Part shown: positions 1-7,354 of the stretch, piece by piece | Layout of the letters: each line of letters opens with the position of its first letter | Position numbering within the stretch: the first letter of the stretch is position 1 | Assembly (NCBI GenBank): GCA_016704565.1 | Contig: JADIZV010000001.1 | Span: forward strand, 124,001-188,000 | DNA: 64,000 nucleotides | Direction: 5' to 3' | From: Candidatus Phosphoribacter baldrii | Lineage (GTDB): Bacteria > Actinomycetota > Actinomycetes > Actinomycetales > Dermatophilaceae | The notes under the pieces: generated by a model | What the model was told of the DNA's origin: nothing | Databases searched by the model: none | Seen by the model: only the letters and a program-made list of their open reading frames with translations | Position numbers and translations under genes: made by a program

Positions 1-80
1 AGCCGTATGGCGTCTGGGGCGGGCTCACCGAGGAGGAGCGAGCGGCCGTGTATGCCGGCCTGCTGCCCATCCCAGCCTGA
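1..80 (+). CDS. WhiB-family regulator, C-terminal fragment
   Basis: Only the last 25 codons are inside the window. They end in a PYGVWGGLTEEER tail, matching the C-terminal G-[VI]-W-G-G turn of WhiB iron-sulfur transcription factors. The four cysteine cluster ligands would lie upstream, outside the window. The gene ends at a TGA just before a strong hairpin and converges on groEL. A whiB gene beside groEL1-groES is also the arrangement of whiB3 in Mycobacterium tuberculosis, so a WhiB3-like redox regulator is the best guess. The paralogue cannot be fixed from this fragment. Confidence 0.75.
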   Translation, partial: PYGVWGGLTEEERAAVYAGLLPIPA

Positions 81-109
81 CTCACCTTCTGCGCCCAGCC
101 AGAATCGGC

Positions 110-148
110 GAAGCGGGCCGCGACCCCCATGGGATCGCGGCCCGCTTC
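110..148. terminator. Bidirectional hairpin terminator between whiB and groEL
   Basis: A perfect 14-bp GC-rich stem (GAAGCGGGCCGCGA with its complement) encloses an 11-base loop. It sits between two convergent genes and has a short GTTGTGG tail rather than a T run, as is common in high-GC actinobacteria. It can serve both the whiB and the groEL transcripts. Confidence 0.8.
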
Positions 149-184
149 GTTGTGGAAGGCAAGCCAGCCGGTATGCCGGGTGGC

Positions 185-1807
185 TCAGTGACCGTGTCCG
201 TGCCCGTGACCGCCAGCGGCGGCGGACGCGGGCTCCTCTTCCTTCTTCTCCACGACCAGGGTGTCGGTCGTGAGGATCATGGAAGCGATGGAAGCAGCGT
301 TGCGCAGCGCCGAGCGGGTCACCTTGACCGGGTCGATAACCCCGGCCTTGATGAGGTCTTCGTAGACCCCGGTCGCGGCGTTGAGGCCCTGACCGATCGG
401 CAGCTCGGCCACCTTGGTGGTGACGACGTAGCCCTGGTGGCCGGCGTTCTCGGCGATCCACCGCAGCGGCTCGGCGGCGGCCTTGCGGACGATCGCCGCA
501 CCCGTCGCCTCGTCACCGGTGAGGGTCAACTCGTCGATGGCCGACGCAGCGTGGATGAGCGCAGTGCCGCCGCCGGCGACGATGCCCTCCTCGATCGCCG
601 CGCGGGTCGCCGAGATGGCGTCCTCGATGCGGTGCTTCTTCTCCTTGAGCTCGACCTCGGTGTGGGCCCCGACCTTGATGACGCAGACGCCACCGGCCAG
701 CTTGGCCAGACGCTCCTGCAGCTTCTCGCGGTCCCAGTCGGAGTCGGTGCGCTCGATCTCCTTCTTGATCTGGGCGACCCGACCCTCGACATCGTCCTTG
801 GCACCCTGACCGTCGATGACGGTCGTGTGGTCCTTGGTGATGACGACGCGACGGGCCTGGCCGAGCACCTCGAGGCCGGCCTGGTCGAGCTTGAGCCCGA
901 CCTCCTCGGCCACGACCTGGCCGCCGGTGAGGATCGCCAGGTCTTGCAACATCGCCTTGCGGCGGTCGCCGAACCCGGGCGCCTTGACCGCGGCGACCGT
1001 GAAGGTGCCCCGGATCTTGTTGACGACGAGCGTGGAGAGCGCCTCGCCGTCGACATCCTCAGCGACAACAAGCAGCGGCTTGCCGGTCTGGACGACCTTC
1101 TCAAGCACCGGGAGCAGGTCCTGGATCGAGGAGATCTTGCCCTGGTTGATGAGGATGTAGGCGTCCTCAAGGACGGCCTCCATCCGCTCGGCGTCGGTGA
1201 CGAAGTAGGCCGAGATGTAGCCCTTGTCGAACTGCATGCCCTCGGTGAACTCCAGCTCGGTCGCCGTCGTCGAGGACTCCTCGACCGAGATGACGCCGTC
1301 CTTGCCGACCTTGTCGAAGGCTTCGGCGATGGTGGCGCCGATCGCCTCGTCCTGCGCCGAGAGCGCGGCGACCTGGCCGATCTCCTCGGTGCCCTCCAGC
1401 TCGCGGGCGTTGGCCAGCAGCCGGTCGTTGAGCGCCTCGACGGCCTTGTCCATGCCGCGCTTGAGCGCCGACGGGGCTGCCCCGGCCGCGACGTTGCGCA
1501 GGCCCTCCTTGACCATCGCCTGGGCCAAGACCGTCGCGGTCGTCGTCCCGTCACCGGCGATGTCGTTGGTCTTGGTGGCGACCTCCTTGGCCAGCTGAGC
1601 GCCGAGGTTTTCGTAGGGGTCCTCGAGCTCGATCTCGCGGGCGATGGTCACCCCATCGTTGGTGATGGTGGGGGCACCCCACTTCTTGTCGATGACGACG
1701 TTGCGGCCCTTGGGGCCCAGCGTCACCTTGACGGCGTTGGCGAGGGCGTCCACGCCCCGCTCCAGCGCCTTACGGGCGGAGTCGTCGAACTCCAGCGTCT
1801 TGGCCAC
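185..1807 (-). CDS. groEL: 60 kDa chaperonin GroEL (His-rich tail type)
   Basis: This is the ATP-dependent cytosolic chaperonin that folds proteins in a double ring capped by GroES. The 540-residue product has the full family length. The ATP-binding DGTTT lies at residues 86-90, and the N-terminus is a typical MAKTLEFDD. The tail is GHGHGHGH, as in actinobacterial GroEL1 proteins with histidine-rich ends, rather than the Gly-Gly-Met repeats of the main housekeeping GroEL. It follows groES by 11 bases in one operon controlled by two CIRCE sites. The identity as GroEL is certain. The GroEL1 assignment rests on the tail and the neighbouring groES. Confidence 0.97.
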   Translation of the reverse strand: MAKTLEFDDSARKALERGVDALANAVKVTLGPKGRNVVIDKKWGAPTITNDGVTIAREIELEDPYENLGAQLAKEVATKTNDIAGDGTTTATVLAQAMVKEGLRNVAAGAAPSALKRGMDKAVEALNDRLLANARELEGTEEIGQVAALSAQDEAIGATIAEAFDKVGKDGVISVEESSTTATELEFTEGMQFDKGYISAYFVTDAERMEAVLEDAYILINQGKISSIQDLLPVLEKVVQTGKPLLVVAEDVDGEALSTLVVNKIRGTFTVAAVKAPGFGDRRKAMLQDLAILTGGQVVAEEVGLKLDQAGLEVLGQARRVVITKDHTTVIDGQGAKDDVEGRVAQIKKEIERTDSDWDREKLQERLAKLAGGVCVIKVGAHTEVELKEKKHRIEDAISATRAAIEEGIVAGGGTALIHAASAIDELTLTGDEATGAAIVRKAAAEPLRWIAENAGHQGYVVTTKVAELPIGQGLNAATGVYEDLIKAGVIDPVKVTRSALRNAASIASMILTTDTLVVEKKEEEPASAAAGGHGHGHGH

Positions 1808-1818
1808 GAGTACCCGCC

Positions 1819-2112
1819 TCAGCCGACGATGGCGAGCACGTCACGGGCCGACAGCAGGAGGAACTCCTGGCCGCCGTGCTTGATCTCGGTGCCGCCGTAC
1901 TTGCTGTAGATGACCCGGTCGCCGACGTTGATGTCCATGGCGACACGGACGCCCTTGTCGGTCATCCGCCCGGGGCCGACGGCGAGGACCTCGCCCTCCT
2001 GCGGCTTCTCCTTGGCGGTGTCCGGGATGACCAGCCCGGATGCGGTGGTGGTCTCGGCCTCGAGGGACTTGACCAGGATGCGGTCCTCGAGCGGCTTGAT
2101 GGAAACCGACAC
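1819..2112 (-). CDS. groES: Co-chaperonin GroES
   Basis: This 10 kDa lid of the GroEL chamber is 97 residues with the GTG start chosen here (VSVSIKPLEDRIL), the usual GroES length. An AAAGGA ribosome site lies about eight bases upstream of that GTG. An in-frame ATG 33 bases further up (MSNIDFRKD) has no visible ribosome site and would give an atypical N-terminus. The mobile loop (TTASGLVIPDTAKEKPQEG) and the C-terminal LLSARDVLAIVG are typical. It is the first gene of the groES-groEL operon, and transcription enters from a promoter flanked by two CIRCE operators. Confidence 0.96.
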   Translation of the reverse strand: MSVSIKPLEDRILVKSLEAETTTASGLVIPDTAKEKPQEGEVLAVGPGRMTDKGVRVAMDINVGDRVIYSKYGGTEIKHGGQEFLLLSARDVLAIVG

Positions 2113-2201
2113 GTCGGTGTCCTTTCGGAAGTCGATGTTTGACATGGCTGATGGTCGCTCGGCTGACCTCGCCGTCGCGGGGGTCGACGTCGGCCGTGCG
2201 A

Positions 2202-2228
2202 TCAGCACTCTCCAGGGGAGAGTGCTAA
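2202..2228 (-). promoter_or_regulatory. CIRCE operator 1 (HrcA site)
   Basis: TCAGCACTC, nine bases, then GAGTGCTAA matches the CIRCE consensus TTAGCACTC-N9-GAGTGCTAA with one mismatch. It lies just downstream of the -10 box of groES, where bound HrcA repressor would block heat-shock transcription. Confidence 0.93.
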
Positions 2229-2232
2229 CGCA

Positions 2233-2262
2233 AATCTAGGTATGCCGTTAGCACTCGGTCAA
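2233..2262 (-). promoter_or_regulatory. groES promoter
   Basis: Read on the minus strand, TTGACC (2257-2262) and TAGATT (2233-2238) are separated by 18 bases, a good vegetative sigma pattern. The -35 box lies inside CIRCE 2, and the -10 box lies just upstream of CIRCE 1. The spacer contains one copy of the dispersed octamer (2240-2247). Confidence 0.75.
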
Positions 2263-2274
2263 GTCGAGTGCCAG
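2248..2274 (-). promoter_or_regulatory. CIRCE operator 2 (HrcA site)
   Basis: The left half TTAGCACTC is perfect. After nine bases the right half reads GAGTGCCAG, which differs at two outer positions. It covers the -35 box of the groES promoter and overlaps the stop codon of the upstream CoA-transferase gene. Confidence 0.85.
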
Positions 2275-3450
2275 TCCGGCGAGCGAGCGGTCACTGCCGG
2301 TCAGCCAACCGCGCACGAGGGCATCGTGCTCACCAAGCCGGGGTGGCGGCATACCGGGGCCGGGGTCGTGGCCGGAAAGGCGCACCGGGTTGCGGACCTG
2401 AGCGACGTGTCCGGGGCGGGCGGCATACGTGGGCTCCAGGCCGAGGGACGCCGCGAGCCGGAAAGCGCTGCCGAGGTCCCCCACCGGACCGGCGGGCACC
2501 CCCGCCTCCCGCAACAGAGCGTCCCAGTGGGCGACCGGCGCCTCGCGCAGCCGCGCCTCCAGGGCGGCCGCGAGCGCGTCCCGGTGGGCGACCCGGTCGC
2601 CATTGGTGGCGTATGCCGGGTCGTCACCAAGCGCGGGCAGGCCCACCGCCGCCGCGAGCCGCCGGAACTGCCCGTCGTTGCCGCACGCCACCGCGATCTC
2701 CCCGTCGGCGCAGGCGAGCGTCTCGTAGGGGGCGATGGAAGGGTGCCGGTTGCCCATCCGCCGTGGGGGCGTGCCGGTCGCCAGGTAGCCCGATGCCTGG
2801 TTGACCAGGGCGCCGAGCAGGCTGGAGAGCAGGTCGACCTCGACATGCGCGCCCTGCCCGGTCCGCGCTCGGCCCGCAATCGCGGCAAGGATCCCGATGA
2901 CCGCGTCCTTGCCGGTGAGGACGTCGACCAGCGCAACGCCGACCTTCTGGGCCGGGCCCGCGGGATCGCCGGTGATGCTCATCAGGCCGCCGACCGCCTG
3001 GACGACGAAGTCGTAGCCGGGCAAGGCCGCTCCTGCGCCGGAGCCGTAGCCGGTGATCGAGGCGTAGACGATGCCCGGGTTGGCGGGGCGGCCGACCGAC
3101 GCATCCCCGACGCGGACCTGCTCGAAGCCCAATCCGAGCCGCTGCATCGTGCCGCTGCGGAAGTTCTCGACAAGGACGTCGGCGCGGGCCGCGAGCTCGC
3201 GGGCCAGGGCCAGGTCGGCCGGATCGCCGAGGTCGAGGGTGAGGCCGAGCTTGGACCGGTTGACCGACTCGAAGTAGGAGCTCGTGTGCTCGGTCCACGG
3301 CGGGCCCCACGCGCGGGTGTCGTCGCCGCCGCCGGGACGCTCGACCTTGACGACGGTGGCACCGAGGTCGGCGAGGTACATGGTCGCGAACGGCCCCGCG
3401 AGCACTCGGCTGAAGTCGGCGACGAGCAGGCCGTCCAAGGGAGCCGTCAT
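2248..3450 (-). CDS. CaiB/BaiF family CoA-transferase
   Basis: This is a family III CoA-transferase that moves CoA between carboxylic acids through an aspartyl-CoA thioester. The 400 residues fit the family. The start MTAPLDGLLVADFSRVLAGP is the usual N-terminus, and the likely catalytic Asp is about residue 206 in AHVEVDLLSSLLGAL. The substrate is not predictable. The gene sits alone upstream of groES; its TAA lies inside the second CIRCE site, so read-through into groES is possible. It is divergent from the methyltransferase across a 121-base gap filled by 17-bp tandem repeats. A longer open frame upstream is only the antisense of the methyltransferase. Confidence 0.9.
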   Translation of the reverse strand: MTAPLDGLLVADFSRVLAGPFATMYLADLGATVVKVERPGGGDDTRAWGPPWTEHTSSYFESVNRSKLGLTLDLGDPADLALARELAARADVLVENFRSGTMQRLGLGFEQVRVGDASVGRPANPGIVYASITGYGSGAGAALPGYDFVVQAVGGLMSITGDPAGPAQKVGVALVDVLTGKDAVIGILAAIAGRARTGQGAHVEVDLLSSLLGALVNQASGYLATGTPPRRMGNRHPSIAPYETLACADGEIAVACGNDGQFRRLAAAVGLPALGDDPAYATNGDRVAHRDALAAALEARLREAPVAHWDALLREAGVPAGPVGDLGSAFRLAASLGLEPTYAARPGHVAQVRNPVRLSGHDPGPGMPPPRLGEHDALVRGWLTGSDRSLAGLALDLTEC

Positions 3451-3459
3451 GGCGCTCAG

Positions 3460-3544
3460 CCTAGGATGCCGCCCAGCCTTGGATGCGGCCCAGCGTTGGA
3501 TGCGGCCCAGCCTTGGATGCGGCCCAGCCTTGGATGCGGGCATG
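3460..3544. repeat. Five tandem 17-bp repeats in a divergent promoter region
   Basis: Five units of CCTTGGATGCGGCCCAG follow each other head to tail (starts at 3460, 3477, 3494, 3511 and 3528), with a few changes in the first, third and last. They fill most of the gap between two divergent genes, so any promoters or operators must lie in or between the repeats. Confidence 0.9.
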
Positions 3545-3571
3545 TCAGGCAGGGCGCGCCAGGATGGGGGC

Positions 3572-4867
3572 ATGGACCCCGCGCTGCTCGCTCGCCTCGC
3601 CGACGGTCCCGGCCGCGCCCTCCTGGAGTCGATCGGCCCGTATGCCGCCGACTCCGCGCTCGCGGTGTCGACTCGGCTGCGGGCGGCCGGGCATGACCCC
3701 GAGCTGGTGTCGGCTGCGCTGGCCCAGGCCCGGTTGCGGGGCCTGGCGCGGGACAAGTTCGGGCCAGCCGCCGACGGGATGCTCTTCACGGCCGATGGTC
3801 TGGAGCAGGCCACCCGACCGGAGGTGGCGGACCGGCACGCGGAGCGTTTCGTGGCGGCGGGGGTCCGCCAGGTTGTCGACCTGGGCTGCGGGATCGGTTC
3901 GGACGCCCGGGCTTTCGCGGCCGCCGGGCTGTCGGTCCAGGCCATCGAGCTCGACCCGGTCACCGCCGCTGTCGCGAGGGCGAACCTCGCCGATTGGCCG
4001 GACGCCCGGGTGACCGAGGCTCGGGCCGAAACGATCGACGTCGCAGCCGTGAGCGCACAGCAGGAGGCGAGCGCACAGCAGGAGGCGAGCGCACAGCAGG
4101 AGGTGCGCGGACGGCATACCGGGCTCTGGGTCGACCCGGGACGGCGGGTGACCGGCGTGCGGGACGTCTCCGGGCGGGCGCGGCGGGTGTTCTCCTTGGA
4201 CGCGATCTCGCCGTCGTGGGGGCAGGTGCTCGCGTGGGCCGCGCAGGTGCCAGCGACGGGGGCGAAGCTGTCCCCCGGCCTCCCGCACGCGGCCATCCCC
4301 GCGGGGGCGGAGGCGCAATGGACGTCGTGGCGGGGCGAAGTGCTCGAGTGCGCCGTGTGGTGGGGTCCGCTCGCCCAGGTGCCTGGTCGCACGGCGGCGG
4401 TATGCCGTCCCGGCGCCTCCCCCGCGATCGTCACCGAAGCGGACGTCCGGGCGGAGGCGCCGCTGGGCGGGTTGGGTGACGTGGAGCCGTGGTTCTACGA
4501 GGCGGACCGGGCGGTAGTGCGAGCCGGATTGTCGGGAGCCCTGCCCGGGCGGCCGCTGTCGTTCGGCACCGGCTATGCCACCGGCGCCGAGCCCGTGGAC
4601 CTCCCCTGGGTCCGCCGGTATGCCGTCGTCGAGGCAATGCCGTTGCGGGTCAAGGCAGTTCGGGCTTGGCTGCGCGAGCGCGGCATCGGCCAGGTGACGG
4701 TCAAGAAGCGCGGCGCGTCCGTCGACCCGCAGGCCCTACGTCGCGACCTCGCCTCTCGGGCGGACGGCCACGCAACCCTGGTCGTCACGACGGTGGCAGC
4801 CACGACCGTCGTGCTGGTCGTCGAGCCACCGCGGCCCTGGGCCTCAGGAGCGCTCACCAACGACTGA
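3572..4867 (+). CDS. SAM-dependent methyltransferase with THUMP-like C-terminus
   Basis: This is a 431-residue class I methyltransferase. The SAM-binding motif VVDLGCGIGSDARAF is at about residues 101-115, followed by an acidic strand end (AIELDPVTAAVA). The C-terminal part (VKAVRAWLRERGIGQVTVKKRG) resembles the THUMP-like domain found behind such methyltransferases in actinobacteria, which suggests an RNA or protein substrate; this is inference. The ATG at 3572 is chosen because the coding signal begins there, although its ribosome site (GGGGG) is weak. An 18-bp repeat inserts three copies of a SAQQEA-like hexapeptide near residues 160-178. The stop codon lies inside the stem of the following terminator. 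Confidence 0.8.
   Translation: MDPALLARLADGPGRALLESIGPYAADSALAVSTRLRAAGHDPELVSAALAQARLRGLARDKFGPAADGMLFTADGLEQATRPEVADRHAERFVAAGVRQVVDLGCGIGSDARAFAAAGLSVQAIELDPVTAAVARANLADWPDARVTEARAETIDVAAVSAQQEASAQQEASAQQEVRGRHTGLWVDPGRRVTGVRDVSGRARRVFSLDAISPSWGQVLAWAAQVPATGAKLSPGLPHAAIPAGAEAQWTSWRGEVLECAVWWGPLAQVPGRTAAVCRPGASPAIVTEADVRAEAPLGGLGDVEPWFYEADRAVVRAGLSGALPGRPLSFGTGYATGAEPVDLPWVRRYAVVEAMPLRVKAVRAWLRERGIGQVTVKKRGASVDPQALRRDLASRADGHATLVVTTVAATTVVLVVEPPRPWASGALTND
4051..4104 (+). repeat. In-frame 18-bp triplication in the methyltransferase gene
   Basis: Three head-to-tail copies of GAGCGCACAGCAGGAGGC, the last ending in T, encode three near-identical hexapeptides (Ser-Ala-Gln-Gln-Glu-Ala). They lie in the linker after the SAM-binding domain. 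This is typical of slippage-prone low-complexity loops. Confidence 0.92.
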
Positions 4868-4894
4868 GGCGGCCCCGGGATGGGGCCGCCTCAG
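4864..4894 (+). terminator. Hairpin terminator after the methyltransferase gene
   Basis: CTGAGGCGGCCCC, a five-base loop, and its perfect 13-bp complement form a strong GC hairpin. The gene's TGA stop is part of the left arm. The next gene is on the other strand and ends 47 bases downstream, so the hairpin may act in both directions. Confidence 0.85.
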
Positions 4895-4941
4895 CATGCG
4901 TGCAGCGATCAGGTGCGGCTGATGTCAGCCGTGGCGCACGG

Positions 4942-5217
4942 TCAGGCGCGGACGCTGCTGCGGCGGGTGGCCTTGTAGACCAGCAGGGCGATGACCGAAC
5001 CGATGATCGAGCCCAGGATTCCCGAGGTCTGCAGCGCGCCTTCGGCGGCGTCGCGCCCGAAGAGCAGGAAGCCCAAGAAGCCACCGACGAAGGAGCCGAT
5101 GATCCCCAAGACGATCGTGGGGAGGACGCCAGAGACGCCGTCGTTCGGCACGATGAGGCGGGCCAGGAAACCGGCGATGGCGCCAACGACGATCAGGGTG
5201 ATGATGAAGGTGAGCAT
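4942..5217 (-). CDS. GlsB/YeaQ/YmgE family stress-response membrane protein
   Basis: This is a 91-residue, very hydrophobic protein with Gly-rich membrane segments (IVVGAIAGFLARLIVPNDG, VLGIIGSFVGGFLGFLLFG and IIGSVIALLVYK). It matches the small transglycosylase-associated (YeaQ/YmgE) family, which is often induced by envelope or general stress; its molecular role is unknown. The start is fixed by AAGGAGAATCAG directly before ATG. A longer in-frame start exists but would add 39 unlike residues. The gene is divergent from the MerR-type regulator, and the 214-base gap holds an unusually AT-rich promoter stretch. Confidence 0.88.
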   Translation of the reverse strand: MLTFIITLIVVGAIAGFLARLIVPNDGVSGVLPTIVLGIIGSFVGGFLGFLLFGRDAAEGALQTSGILGSIIGSVIALLVYKATRRSSVRA

Positions 5218-5280
5218 CTGATTCTCCTTGAAGTGGGATGACGCGTGATGTGGCGAGCACTCGGGATGCGGTGAGTACTG

Positions 5281-5318
5281 CTGTCCTGCTGTGCTTCTAC
5301 TGTCCTGCTGTGCTTCTA
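5281..5318. repeat. 19-bp direct repeat upstream of the MerR-type gene
   Basis: CTGTCCTGCTGTGCTTCTA occurs twice in tandem. It lies at the edge of the AT-rich control region between the YeaQ-like gene and the MerR-type regulator. Confidence 0.9.
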
Positions 5319-5400
5319 GACATACTTTAGACACACCTTCCAGAGTCTGTCAAGTCTTCGTCTAGATCAAATCTAAAGTCTTGCTGAAGTCCGTCTAGGC
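5315..5400. promoter_or_regulatory. AT-rich operator region with TCTAGA/TTTAGA half-sites
   Basis: In a window of about 70 percent GC this stretch is unusually AT-rich. It carries repeated related words: TCTAGACA, TTTAGACA, GTCTAGATC, ATCTAAAG and GTCTAGG. Several are mirror images of each other. The position between two divergent genes and in front of a MerR/B12 regulator suggests autoregulation, as is known for CarH/LitR proteins. No single -10/-35 pair is clear. Confidence 0.5.
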
Positions 5401-5431
5401 TCTGTCGAAACAGTCGCGGTAGGCTCCCCCC

Positions 5432-6499
5432 ATGAGCGAGGACACCTCCGGGCGAAGCGACATCGGCGACGGCTCGAATGACGTGACCGTGGGTGAGCCC
5501 GGGTTGGTCCGCATCGGGGAGCTGAGCCGCCGGGTCGGTATCAGCGACCACACGCTGCGCGCCTGGGAGACCCGCTACGGCCTGCTGCGACCGCATCGGT
5601 CCAGTGGCGGCTTCCGCCTCTACTCGGCGGACGACGAGCGGCGGGTCCGCCGAATGAGCCACTTGCTCGGCCGGGGGCTGTCCCCGGCCGAGGCCGCACG
5701 GGTCGTCCTGGGTGAGCGCGACGAGGACACCGTCCTGCTGCGGCTGCCGCCACCCCCCGAGAACCTGCCACCACCCCCCGAGAACACCACGACTCTCGCC
5801 TCCGCCCAGGCTGCCCAAGCCGGTCCGCACGGCGGCCCGCACGGCGGCCCGCAAGGCGGTCTCCTTGGCGGTGACGCCGCCGCTAGGTCACCCTTCCACG
5901 CAGCTCGAGACTCGCTGACCAGGGCCTTGGACCGGTTCAACGACGCGGGCGCCCACGGAGTCTTCGACGAGATGCTCGCGCAGTTCTCCGTCGAGGCAGT
6001 GCTGCGCGAGGTGGTTGTCCCCTTCTTGCACACCCAGGGTGAGCGCTGGCAGAACGGCGACATCTCCCTCATCCAGGAGCACTTCGCCAGCAACGTCATC
6101 CGCGGCCGACTGGCCGGCCTGGCCAGGGGTTGGGCGAGCGGCGCTGGCCCTCGCGCGGTCCTCGCCTGCCCGCCCGGCGAACTGCATGACCTGGCATTGA
6201 TGGTCTTTGGCATCGTCCTGCGAGGCGGCGGGTGGCGAGTGGTCTTCCTCGGGGCCGACACACCGGTCGGGCAGATCGTGCCGGCCCTCACCCCGACGCC
6301 TCAACTGGTCGTCATCGCCGCCACCAACCGGCACCGACTGGAGGCAGTGGCCGATGACTTGCGCGAGATGTCCGGCGTTGTCCCGATCTCGCTGGCCGGC
6401 GTCGGCGCCTCCGCACGGTTCGCTGACCGTGTCGGCGCCACCTACCTGCCCGACGACCCCGTCGGAGCTGCCCAGCGGATCCTCGCGGCCACCCGCTAG
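5432..6499 (+). CDS. MerR-type regulator with B12-binding domain (CarH/LitR-like)
   Basis: The 355-residue protein has a MerR helix-turn-helix at about residues 25-95 (RIGELSRRVGISDHTLRAWE). A Pro/Gly-rich linker (105-150) follows, then a helical cap and a Rossmann-like cobalamin domain. The cap carries Trp206, nine residues, Glu216-His217, the W-x9-EH signature of CarH photoreceptors, where adenosylcobalamin sits. The B12 domain has GELHDLA at 249-255, an ExHxx(G/A) motif with a likely cobalt-ligand His252. CarH proteins are dark repressors released by light; that role is inferred here. No carotenoid gene lies nearby, so its target is open. The AT-rich region upstream is a likely operator. 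Confidence 0.8.
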   Translation: MSEDTSGRSDIGDGSNDVTVGEPGLVRIGELSRRVGISDHTLRAWETRYGLLRPHRSSGGFRLYSADDERRVRRMSHLLGRGLSPAEAARVVLGERDEDTVLLRLPPPPENLPPPPENTTTLASAQAAQAGPHGGPHGGPQGGLLGGDAAARSPFHAARDSLTRALDRFNDAGAHGVFDEMLAQFSVEAVLREVVVPFLHTQGERWQNGDISLIQEHFASNVIRGRLAGLARGWASGAGPRAVLACPPGELHDLALMVFGIVLRGGGWRVVFLGADTPVGQIVPALTPTPQLVVIAATNRHRLEAVADDLREMSGVVPISLAGVGASARFADRVGATYLPDDPVGAAQRILAATR

Positions 6500-6535
6500 G
6501 CCCGATGCCCCGGTCCTCGTCGGCGAGATCGTCGG

Positions 6536-7354
6536 CTAGAGCGCCGGGTCGACCTGGGCACCCTCGCGTCGGACCGCGTCGGCGCCCGCCCGGACCGCCC
6601 ACGCCAACGCGGCCCGCCTGTCGTCGCCCGCGGCCAACCGTGCGGCCAACGTCCCGCAGAACGCGTCTCCCGCGCCAGTGCTGTCGCGCACCTCGTCAGC
6701 AGGCACCGGTATGCCGTCCACCCGCTCCCCGTCCCAGCTCGCCCCAGCGGCACCGAAGGTCACGAGCAACGACCGCGGCACCGCCCCCGAATCGGCCAGC
6801 AACCCGGCCTCGTGCTCGTTGACGACCAGCGGATCAGCGATCGCCAAGACATCGTCCGGGAGGGCGGCATACGGGGCAGCGTTGAGGACCACCCGCGCAC
6901 CCAGGCGGGCGGCGGTCCGCACGGCCTGCGCGACGACGTCAACCGGCACCTCAAGCTGGCACAGCAGGACGTCCTCGGGAGTGAGGTCGGCGACCTCGGC
7001 GCGGGCGTGCGCGTTGGCCCCGGGGGCCACGACGATGGAGTTCTCGCCGGTCTCGTCGACCCACACGTATGCCGTGCCCGTCGGCACCCCGAAGGCGATG
7101 GCCAGGCGGGGGAAGACCCCACGGCCGGAGAGCCGGACCGTGTAGGCACGCCCCGGCTCGTCGTCACCGACCGCACCGATCATGACGACCCGGGCACCAG
7201 CGGAGGCCGCCGCCAGCGCCTGGTTGCCGCCCTTGCCCCCGGCCAGGCGCTGGATCGGGGCGATGGCAGACACCGTCTCGCCGGGTCCGGGCAACCGCTC
7301 CACCCGGGCGACGAGGTCGACGTTGAGCGACCCGAGGACCAGGACCCGGCCCAT
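6536..7354 (-). CDS. rbsK: PfkB-family sugar kinase, ribokinase-like
   Basis: This cytosolic kinase of 272 residues is slightly short for ribokinase (about 300). The N-terminal GSLNVDLVARVERLPGPGET and the GGKGGNQALAAA motif are those of ribokinases. The C-terminal DSTGAGDAFCGTLAARLA is the PfkB signature with its catalytic Asp. It overlaps the stop of the nucleoside hydrolase gene by one base (TGATG), so the two are translationally coupled. Together they would split nucleosides and phosphorylate the released ribose to feed the pentose phosphate pool. Its sugar specificity is inferred from that pairing. Confidence 0.88.
   Translation of the reverse strand: MGRVLVLGSLNVDLVARVERLPGPGETVSAIAPIQRLAGGKGGNQALAAASAGARVVMIGAVGDDEPGRAYTVRLSGRGVFPRLAIAFGVPTGTAYVWVDETGENSIVVAPGANAHARAEVADLTPEDVLLCQLEVPVDVVAQAVRTAARLGARVVLNAAPYAALPDDVLAIADPLVVNEHEAGLLADSGAVPRSLLVTFGAAGASWDGERVDGIPVPADEVRDSTGAGDAFCGTLAARLAAGDDRRAALAWAVRAGADAVRREGAQVDPAL

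Noticed and set aside
152..1909. Long open frame on the plus strand opposite groEL and groES
   Set aside because: It is the antisense shadow of two certain genes and has composition typical of GC-rich third-position frames, with no family motifs.
3451..4434. Upstream extension of the CoA-transferase frame
   Set aside because: The added 328 codons are antisense to the methyltransferase gene; the normal N-terminus is at 3450.
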